Below, one piece after another: positions 1 to 5,451 of a stretch of DNA of 6,213 bases. The translations under genes and the position numbers were made by a program. The notes below the pieces were generated by a model. That model worked only from the letters and a program-made list of their open reading frames with translations. It was not told the DNA's origin and ran no database searches. The stretch lies in the NCBI GenBank assembly GCA_012514125.1, contig JAAZAW010000280.1, positions 1 through 6,213 on the forward strand. Direction: 5' to 3'. The stretch comes from Phycisphaerae bacterium. Its GTDB lineage: Bacteria; Planctomycetota; Phycisphaerae; JAAYCJ01. Position 1 is the stretch's first letter; each line of letters starts with the position of its first letter.

Positions 1-10
1 GGAACATCAT

Positions 11-1096
11 CTATCCAACCGAAGTCGGATTTTCATGAATTCGGCTTCGCAGACTTTGTGCATCCTGAGCATTTGAGAGAGCGGTATCGTATGTGATATC
101 GCCCGCATCGTACAGTTTGAGAAGAGATTCGTCCATGGTGTGCATACCTAATCGCTGACTTGTTTGAATCAGCGAAAAGAGTTTATGAAAGTCACGTTCG
201 CGAATGAGCGATCGAGCCGCCATGTTCATCACCAAGACTTCAGTCGCCAGCAATCGTTCCTTACGGTTGGCTCCGGGGACGAGCCTCTGGGCGATGATCC
301 CCCGCAGACTATTGGCCAATTGGGTTACAACCTGATTTTGTTGATCCGGCGGAAAGATGGAAACGATTCGCTCCACGGTTTGCATCGTATTGGGCGTGTG
401 ACAGGTCGCGATAACGAGATGCCCTGTCTCCGCTGCGGTTAATGCGGTCGCCGTTGTTTCAAAATCCCGCATTTCACCGATACAGATGACATCGGGATTC
501 TGGCGAAGAACGTGAACAAGTGCGCGGGAAAATGATTTAACATCCGAATAGAGTTCCTGCTGAACGATAATGGCTCTTTTATAGGTGTGGACATATTCCA
601 CCGGGTCTTCGATGGTGATGACTTTACATCGTCGTTCACTGTTGATCAGATCGATCATATAATTCATCGTCGTCGTTTTTCCCGAACCCGTCGGTCCGGT
701 GATTAAAACCAAGCCATTGGGCAAACGAGTAAGTTCCTCAATGGTTACGGGCAACCGAAGCTCTTCGCGTGTTCGAATATTCATCGATATGGGGCGAATC
801 GACATTTCCGGATTACCCGCATGCAGATAAATCGATACCCGAAATCTTCCCAGTTGATCTTCGAAATGAGAACAGCATAATTGCCAATCCTGTTGAAAAA
901 CCTTTTGTTGTTCATCATTCATGAACTGATAACATAAGCGATAGGTGTCTTCCGTCCTTAATGGAGGGACTTCAGCCAGAAGAATTTCTCCATTGATTCG
1001 AAAGATCGGCGGCATTCCCGCAATGATATGAATATCGGACGCATTGGCGCGTCGGGCCGTTTGAAGAATCTTTTTAAGCTCAGGTGTCATGGCCAT
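11..1096 (-). CDS. pilT: PilT-like type IV pilus retraction ATPase (361 aa)
   Basis: Secretion-type AAA+ ATPase of the PilT family, a hexameric motor that drives pilus disassembly at the inner membrane. Motifs in order: an N-terminal ASDIHIIAGMPPIFRINGE segment typical of the family (about 19-37), Walker A GPTGSGKT (134-141), Asp box VITIEDPVEY (159-168), Walker B DVICIGEMRD (202-211), His box TGHLVIATCHT (224-234), and the C-terminal AARSLIRE (about 293-300), matching the AIRNLIRE motif needed for retraction in PilT, followed by SLIQTSQRLGMHTMDESL. Length is that of a normal full-length PilT. The start is ATG at 1096 with GGAGG 11 bases upstream; the TTG at 1105 is only 2 bases from it and is rejected. 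ATG 1090 remains possible. No pilin, PilB, PilC or PilQ gene is in the window, so the pilus it serves must be encoded elsewhere. PilU or another PilT paralogue is the main alternative. Confidence 0.95.
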   Translation of the reverse strand: MAMTPELKKILQTARRANASDIHIIAGMPPIFRINGEILLAEVPPLRTEDTYRLCYQFMNDEQQKVFQQDWQLCCSHFEDQLGRFRVSIYLHAGNPEMSIRPISMNIRTREELRLPVTIEELTRLPNGLVLITGPTGSGKTTTMNYMIDLINSERRCKVITIEDPVEYVHTYKRAIIVQQELYSDVKSFSRALVHVLRQNPDVICIGEMRDFETTATALTAAETGHLVIATCHTPNTMQTVERIVSIFPPDQQNQVVTQLANSLRGIIAQRLVPGANRKERLLATEVLVMNMAARSLIRERDFHKLFSLIQTSQRLGMHTMDESLLKLYDAGDITYDTALSNAQDAQSLRSRIHENPTSVG

Positions 1097-1101
1097 GATT
1101 A

Positions 1102-1878
1102 TCAATGCCTCCGTATTCTTCTAAAGAGTCCCGACAATTTGCCGAACAATCCCCGGCCTCGGAAACGGGATAATTCCTGTGCCGGTAATTTCCAGCCGGG
1201 ACGCAGGGTTAAACAATGCTGCAACGTTTTTTCAGTTGCAGGCATCCCAAGTTGAGATTGACATCGCCCCAATTCATACCATACGAGCGCCGATTTCGGG
1301 AGTTCCGTGAATGCTTCCTGCAAGTACGCCAGTGCGGAGGAATAATTTCCGAATTGAAGCAGCAATCGTCCCGCTTCAAGTCGGGCGACGGCGCCTTCGT
1401 CGCGGGATATACTTATCGCACTGGATATACAACTTTCCGCCGTCCGACTTTTTCGGTTCAACAGAACTTCCGCCCGTGCAAGCCAGACATACCAGGTGGC
1501 GCGTTGTTTCTGAACGGCATTATCGGAATAGGCCTGTGCCTTATCGAATTCGGCATCACGCACACACGCTACCGCTTTTGCAGAAAACAGTTCGGCGTGT
1601 TCAGGAAAAAGCTCCAACGCCTTGTCCGCCCAGATTTTGGCTTCCCGATATTCCCCCAATTCGATCAACATTCGAATCTGACCAAACCAACTATCGTAAT
1701 AGGCGCTGTTTTTTTCCAGCGACCGGGAATAATTCGTTAATGCCGTTTCAAAATCGCCGGCCAACCAGGCGACTGTCGCTCGTTCATAAAAGAACGTTTC
1801 ATCCCGAATCGGCTCCCCTTTCATATCCGAGGATACGGTACGTTTGCCCTCAAATTCAAGTCGTGAAAATCGGCTCAT
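1102..1878 (-). CDS. TPR repeat protein (258 aa)
   Basis: Tetratricopeptide-repeat protein, expected to mediate protein-protein contacts. The most convincing repeats are at about 28-61 (ATVAWLAGDFETALTNYSRSL), 62-95 (LIELGEYREAKIWADKALELFPEHAE), 96-129 and 164-196 (LLLQFGNYSSALAYLQEAF); weaker ones fill 130-163 and 197-230, giving about five or six in a row. No signal peptide is seen, so it is probably cytoplasmic. The C-terminus (about 238-258) is strongly basic and amphipathic (RGLFGKLSGLFRRIRRH) and could bind membrane lipid or nucleic acid. The ATG overlaps the stop of the membrane protein gene, with AAGGAG 5 bases upstream, so the two are translationally coupled; five bases follow before the PilT gene. 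It may link the upstream membrane protein with PilT, but that rests on gene order alone. Confidence 0.88.
   Translation of the reverse strand: MSRFSRLEFEGKRTVSSDMKGEPIRDETFFYERATVAWLAGDFETALTNYSRSLEKNSAYYDSWFGQIRMLIELGEYREAKIWADKALELFPEHAELFSAKAVACVRDAEFDKAQAYSDNAVQKQRATWYVWLARAEVLLNRKSRTAESCISSAISISRDEGAVARLEAGRLLLQFGNYSSALAYLQEAFTELPKSALVWYELGRCQSQLGMPATEKTLQHCLTLRPGWKLPAQELSRFRGRGLFGKLSGLFRRIRRH
1108..1112 (-). promoter_or_regulatory. Ribosome binding site deciding the PilT start
   Basis: GGAGG on the minus strand lies within the last codons of the TPR gene, 11 bases before ATG 1096 and only 2 bases before the in-frame TTG 1105. This favours ATG 1096. Confidence 0.6.
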
Positions 1879-2939
1879 TCCAACTCCTTCAAAAATCCCC
1901 GTCGTAATACCGGCAGCCAGCGAAAGGTCATTCGAGCGATCAGGTCATCGTGCCTGAACAAACATCCGTTGCGAAGAACGTCCCGGACCATCTGTTCAGT
2001 GGCACCATGTGCATTGATTGTATAATCGCATGCGATAAAATAACAGTCTGAAGGAACCGAAATCGTCAGTTCTCGGCCATGAAATAAATCCGGCACAGGA
2101 AAGTGATCCGCTTTCAGTTCCTCACCGTTGACGACAAAATGGTCTTTCTTCAGATCGATGACGTCACCCGGCATCCCTACAATTTGTCCGACAACCTTAA
2201 AAGTTTGCCCCCGATGACCATCGTAAAGCGCGCTGGCGTTCACCATAACCAGATCGCCTCGCCGAAGATGCGAAAGATCGTCTTTGTCCAAATTTCGGCC
2301 GACCAATAAATGACCGGAATGAACATTATAATAAGGGTAATCCTGTGAAGTAAACGTATGGGGCAAGGAATTTGAAATCTGCCTGCCGACGAGCCAATAG
2401 ACTATTCCAAAGGCAATAATAACCGTAGCGACCATTCGCAGTCGTCGAAATACGTTTACTCCGGAATGAATGGCGTTCCAGCCAAGAAGAGTAATCCATG
2501 CATGAACTCCCAGCGCCAATCCGATCAGGAAAAGGCCGATATTCGAACCATAAAAAAATAATCCGACCAGAATCAGAACCAGCCAGGTTATGCAATATTT
2601 TTTAACGGAATGAAAATTGCCGTCGATAATCTGCTGCAGGCCCGGAATCAGTGAAACGATGATGGAAAACACCGATTGCCCCAGAAGATTCACCCCGGCA
2701 TTGAATCCTCGTAAGGATACCCTCCAAAACCATCTCATCGTTTTCCCGGAATCTTCAATTTTCTCATAATAGAAATATCGTCTGAGCATTCGCTCAATAG
2801 CCCGGAAAGGCTTGGCAATCCCTAATGCTCTTGGCGGATGAACATCAATGGCCACCTGATCCGACGTCAGAACCGATCCACATCGGAAGCACGTCGTCAA
2901 GCCGGGCATGTTGTGAAACTGACACCGGGGACATTCCAT
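1875..2939 (-). CDS. Zinc-ribbon membrane protein with degenerate signal-peptidase-I-like (S26) domain (354 aa)
   Basis: Three parts are visible. Residues 3-20 form a zinc ribbon, CPRC-x10-CFRC. Residues about 85-187 contain hydrophobic helices (near 88-105, 115-131, 133-155 and 167-186), including SLIPGLQQIIDGNF, which resembles the PGLGQ-type motif of small bacterial membrane domains. Residues about 200-354 resemble the signal peptidase I fold: RRGDLVMV, then GQIVGMPGDVIDL (box D), VVNGEEL, and IACDYTINAHGATEQMVRD where box E normally reads GDNR-x2-S-x-DSR. The catalytic lysine position before box D is glycine (G251), and the nucleophile serine position in SGS appears as SGH (H210), so it is probably not an active peptidase. 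It starts 2 bases after the DUF2997 stop with only a weak AGGGG upstream, and its stop overlaps the TPR gene (ATGA). It likely acts as a membrane scaffold or peptide-binding protein; no gene name can be given. Confidence 0.82.
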   Translation of the reverse strand: MECPRCQFHNMPGLTTCFRCGSVLTSDQVAIDVHPPRALGIAKPFRAIERMLRRYFYYEKIEDSGKTMRWFWRVSLRGFNAGVNLLGQSVFSIIVSLIPGLQQIIDGNFHSVKKYCITWLVLILVGLFFYGSNIGLFLIGLALGVHAWITLLGWNAIHSGVNVFRRLRMVATVIIAFGIVYWLVGRQISNSLPHTFTSQDYPYYNVHSGHLLVGRNLDKDDLSHLRRGDLVMVNASALYDGHRGQTFKVVGQIVGMPGDVIDLKKDHFVVNGEELKADHFPVPDLFHGRELTISVPSDCYFIACDYTINAHGATEQMVRDVLRNGCLFRHDDLIARMTFRWLPVLRRGFLKELE

Positions 2940-2941
2940 CG

Positions 2942-3142
2942 CTAGTGCCCCTGTTCGAGATTAATCCTGTTCTTTTCATCCGGCTCGTAATATTCGCTGG
3001 TCGCCTGCTCCTGTTTGATTTTCCCAACGATTTCCGCCAACAGCTTTTTATATGAGCCGCACCCTTTACCCTTGACCCCTTTGATATGCGCCTTTACTTC
3101 GCCCGTTTTTGTGATCGTGATTTCGATATCATGTTGTGCCAT
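2942..3142 (-). CDS. DUF2997 family small protein (66 aa)
   Basis: Small protein of the DUF2997 family, whose function is not known. It shows the family's expected features: an N-terminal beta-hairpin DIEITITKTGEVKAHIKG (residues 5-22), the conserved GVKGKGC motif ending in C28, a helix (about 30-45) and the SEYY segment (49-52) before a charged tail. Length is normal for the family. Its start is 3 bases after the DUF1257-like gene's stop, with GGGAGG 8 bases upstream inside that gene. In cyanobacteria DUF2997 genes are commonly found beside DUF1257 genes, and the same pairing here supports both calls. The single conserved cysteine in a glycine-rich loop could be a metal-binding, redox or modification site; this is inference. 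It is probably a cytoplasmic partner of the DUF1257/Ycf46 complex. Confidence 0.87.
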   Translation of the reverse strand: MAQHDIEITITKTGEVKAHIKGVKGKGCGSYKKLLAEIVGKIKQEQATSEYYEPDEKNRINLEQGH

Positions 3143-3145
3143 CTC

Positions 3146-3622
3146 TTATGCCTCCCACCGTCGAACGTGAATTCGAATCGCCTGGTCGTCCATCTGTTCC
3201 TCGTTCACCATTTGGAACCCCTTGGCCTTGAGTTCCGTCATCACGCGGTTGTACATGTAAATCTGTGTCATTTTTTGCGTAAATTCTTCTGCGAGAGTTT
3301 TGAGTTCCGCTTCCGTATGCCCAATGCCTTTCGCGCAAACACTGCACCGCCCCCGTTCATTCCGACGAACACGAATTTCTATGCTCCCTTTCGTCAGCAC
3401 AATCTCCTGACCCGTCGCGATGTTTTCCGAAAGCACCTCGCTCTCGGCCATCGTTACCTCCACGCTCCGTTCCTGAAGTCGCTGTTGAGGCGGCGCACTT
3501 TGGCTCACAGAAACATTTCCCTTGACCGCCAGCCCCATCGCTGCCGCCGCTCCCGCCACCGCCGCCGTGATCGCAGGCCAACTGGCGATCACGACCGGCG
3601 CAAGCACCAATGAAAAACTCAT
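3146..3622 (-). CDS. DUF1257 (Ycf35)-like protein with hydrophobic N-terminus and CxxC (158 aa)
   Basis: The C-terminal third resembles the end of the Ycf35/DUF1257 family: MYNRVMTELKAKGFQMV (123-139) and the final IRIHVRRW (149-156) fit that family's characteristic YN-x-V ... GF-x-LV ... RW ending. The usual DUF1257 N-terminal half is not obvious. Instead there is an uncharged hydrophobic segment at residues 2-33 (rich in alanine and valine, a possible membrane anchor or signal anchor), a linker with AESEVLSENI, a strand-rich part ending in IEIRVRRNERGR, and a single CSVC motif (C93, C96). One CxxC could help bind metal, perhaps by pairing with another copy. The start has AAGGGAG 6 bases upstream. 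Only 40 bases separate it from the ATPase gene and 3 bases from the DUF2997 gene. Family assignment rests on the C-terminal motif and on the neighbours, so it is good but not certain. It may anchor the ATPase to the membrane; that is inference. Confidence 0.75.
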   Translation of the reverse strand: MSFSLVLAPVVIASWPAITAAVAGAAAAMGLAVKGNVSVSQSAPPQQRLQERSVEVTMAESEVLSENIATGQEIVLTKGSIEIRVRRNERGRCSVCAKGIGHTEAELKTLAEEFTQKMTQIYMYNRVMTELKAKGFQMVNEEQMDDQAIRIHVRRWEA

Positions 3623-3628
3623 AGCTCA

Positions 3629-3635
3629 CTCCCTT
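3629..3635 (-). promoter_or_regulatory. Ribosome binding site of the DUF1257-like gene, in the largest gap of the window
   Basis: AAGGGAG on the minus strand lies 6 bases before ATG at 3622. It sits in the 40-base spacer 3623-3662, the longest non-coding stretch of the window. I see no hairpin, terminator or convincing promoter in that spacer, so the operon probably continues through it. Confidence 0.65.
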
Positions 3636-3662
3636 CTGTCGTAGATTGATTGGGTCTTAAAA

Positions 3663-5291
3663 TTACAATTCCAGTTTTCGCTTACCGGGTTCCTCTTCAT
3701 CCGCCGATTCCGGCGTGTTCGCAGGCCTGGCCCTTCCCGATGCCCATTTGCGAAGGTCGTCGATCTGTTCGCTCATCGTCTTTGAAAGAGGCACGGTCTG
3801 GCGAATCGCCTCGAGAATCCCCTCCGTGGATAGATCTTTCTGTTCGTAAAAAGCATCAAACAGCGAACTCGTGATGGCTTCTTCAATTTCCGCTCCACTG
3901 AAACCTTTCGATACCGTGGCCAAACGATCCAGGTCGAACCGCTTTGAATCCCGCCCTTTTTTCTTCAGGTGGACATCAAAAATATTCATTCGTTCCCGCT
4001 TGCTCGGCAGATCGACAAAGAAAATCTCGTCAAACCGCCCTTTTCGCAACAGCTCCGGCGGCAGATGGGAAATATCGTTCGCCGTCGCCACCACAAACAC
4101 CGGGGCGGTCTTGTCCGACATCCAACTGAGAAACGTTCCGAACACTCTCGCCGAGGTTCCGCCATCGGTATTGCCGCCGCTGCTTTGTGAACCCCGAAAC
4201 GCCTTGTCGATTTCATCGATCCAGAGAATGGCCGGAGAGATCGATTCCGCCACTTGAATGGCCCGCCGAACATTTTCTTCCGACGAACCGACAAGACTAC
4301 CGAACACCTTGCCCACATCGAAACGCAAAAGCGGCAGCCGCCACACCTGGCTGATCGCCTTGGCCATTAAACTCTTGCCGCACCCCTGGACGCCGAGCAA
4401 AAGGACCCCGCGCGGCGAAGGCAGGCCGAAACTCCTCGCCTTGTCGGTAAAAGCCACCGCGCGTTTCAAAAGCCAGGTCTTCAGACCATCGAGTCCTCCA
4501 ACCGTTGCCATATTTTCCTGCGATTCATAATATTCGAGCATCCCGCTCTTGAGGATAACCTGTTTCTTTTCACTCAAAATGACTTCGACGCTTTTTTCTC
4601 CAAAACCCCGATGCCGGACCAGCGTCTTCGCCAATACGTTCTCCGCCTCCGAAAGCGTCAAGCCCATCAGGGCATGAATCACCGCTTCACGCGTTTCCGC
4701 ATGGATATTCACATCCAGCTTCGGATTGCCCTTCACTTCTTCAATAATCCGATCCAGCAGCATCGCAAAATCCTTCGCTCGCGGAAGATCGAAATCCACG
4801 ACCGTCAGGTCCTTTTCCAACTCCGGCGGAATCTCCAGCATCGGCGAAACGATCACGATGGTCTTGTAGGTGTTTTTGAGCGAAGCGGCAATCTCCCTGA
4901 GGCGCCGGATAATCGCCATATTGTGTCTGCCCAGCATGGCGTGCAAATCCTTGAAAACATAGAGCGCCGGATCCACTATCTCCAGAACCTTGTCCATCGC
5001 CACCAGCGGGTCCTGAGTGGCGGTATCTTTATTCTTTTGCAGCATCGCCTCGGTTCCTCCCGAAACCAGCCCGGTCGTCAGCGACCATTCGAATACTTTT
5101 TTATCCAACCCCCCGGCTATACGATTGACCAGCGACAACACACGCTGCTCTTCCCATGTCACCACGTAAATCAACGGATATCGGGCCCGAATCAGCACTT
5201 CCAGTTCGCTGAATTTCCTGACCGTTTTCCTGACTTCAGGTTCCGTACCCGTGCGTGTATCATTGATTTCCATCGGCAGGCTCTCGGACAT
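3663..5291 (-). CDS. Ycf46-like AAA+ ATPase (542 aa)
   Basis: Two-part AAA+ protein of the Ycf46 type. The N-terminal part (about 26-245) resembles the family's degenerate first domain, with the typical ARYPLIYVVTWEEQRV stretch and a VFKDLHAML strand where a Walker B would be, but no P-loop. The C-terminal AAA+ domain (about 260-500) is intact: Walker A GVQGCGKS (300-307), Walker B ILWIDEID (355-362), sensor 1 asparagine in ATAND (N405), arginine-finger region LLRKGRFDE (R416, R419), and a sensor 2 region FSGAEIEEAI (464-473). The layout FDVGKVFGSLVGSSEENVR is typical of classical-clade AAA proteins that thread or remodel proteins through a hexamer pore. The tail is charged and proline-rich. 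The start at 5291 is preferred over 5351 and 5273 because AAGGAA lies 7 bases upstream. Ycf46 proteins are known from cyanobacteria and algal plastids; their substrates are unclear. With DUF1257 and DUF2997 partners next door, this is likely the motor of a multi-protein complex. Confidence 0.92.
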   Translation of the reverse strand: MSESLPMEINDTRTGTEPEVRKTVRKFSELEVLIRARYPLIYVVTWEEQRVLSLVNRIAGGLDKKVFEWSLTTGLVSGGTEAMLQKNKDTATQDPLVAMDKVLEIVDPALYVFKDLHAMLGRHNMAIIRRLREIAASLKNTYKTIVIVSPMLEIPPELEKDLTVVDFDLPRAKDFAMLLDRIIEEVKGNPKLDVNIHAETREAVIHALMGLTLSEAENVLAKTLVRHRGFGEKSVEVILSEKKQVILKSGMLEYYESQENMATVGGLDGLKTWLLKRAVAFTDKARSFGLPSPRGVLLLGVQGCGKSLMAKAISQVWRLPLLRFDVGKVFGSLVGSSEENVRRAIQVAESISPAILWIDEIDKAFRGSQSSGGNTDGGTSARVFGTFLSWMSDKTAPVFVVATANDISHLPPELLRKGRFDEIFFVDLPSKRERMNIFDVHLKKKGRDSKRFDLDRLATVSKGFSGAEIEEAITSSLFDAFYEQKDLSTEGILEAIRQTVPLSKTMSEQIDDLRKWASGRARPANTPESADEEEPGKRKLEL

Positions 5292-5451
5292 CGATCGTTT
5301 CCTTTCTCCTCTGTAAGGCCTCATCCGTTTCATCCAATATCTGAGCCACATCCATCAGCGATTCATCGGGCGAAACAAAAATCAATCGGCCGTCGCGCAG
5401 AATGCGAATTTCAAAATCGCCCGGACGGCGTTTGTAAGGCTTTGGTTTCAT
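5260..5451 (-). CDS. Small conserved-looking protein, unknown function (63 aa)
   Basis: I do not recognise a named family for this 63-residue protein. It begins with a basic segment (MKPKPYKRRPGD), then a predicted beta-hairpin (FEIRILRDGRLIFVS, residues 13-27), then an acidic helix (about 30-50) with an ETDEALQRRKE stretch. It has no cysteine, signal peptide or membrane segment, so it is probably cytoplasmic. The start is chosen because its ATG overlaps the TGA of the radical SAM gene (ATGA); a GGGAG lies 13 bases upstream, rather far, so re-initiation after the upstream gene is likely. Its 3' end overlaps the ATPase gene by 32 bases. The pattern D-x-E-I-x-I-x3-G-x-L/V (residues 12-23) also occurs in the DUF2997 protein of this operon (residues 5-16), so a distant relationship is possible, although the GxKGxxC motif is absent. 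It is probably a partner of the ATPase or the radical SAM enzyme. Confidence 0.75.
   Translation of the reverse strand: MKPKPYKRRPGDFEIRILRDGRLIFVSPDESLMDVAQILDETDEALQRRKETIDVREPADGNQ
5301..5310 (-). promoter_or_regulatory. Ribosome binding site deciding the ATPase start
   Basis: On the minus strand AGGAGAAAGG is followed by AAACGATCG and ATG at 5291. It lies inside the small upstream gene. The in-frame alternatives at 5351 (far upstream, inside the 63-residue gene) and 5273 (no strong Shine-Dalgarno) are less likely. Confidence 0.7.

Noticed and set aside
1216..1907. Two overlapping plus-strand open frames of 174 and 198 codons
   Set aside because: Both are antisense to the TPR gene, whose repeats and ribosome binding site are convincing; the translations show no domain.
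1875..2939. Active signal peptidase I (lepB) annotation
   Set aside because: Catalytic lysine and serine positions are replaced, and the protein has a zinc ribbon and extra membrane helices unlike LepB.
3086..3613. Plus-strand open frame of 175 codons
   Set aside because: Antisense to the DUF1257-like and DUF2997 genes; arginine- and histidine-rich low-complexity end, no motif.
3623..3662. Possible terminator or internal promoter between the ATPase and DUF1257-like genes
   Set aside because: No inverted repeat followed by a T-run and no clear -35/-10 pair is visible in the 40 bases; only a ribosome binding site is supported.
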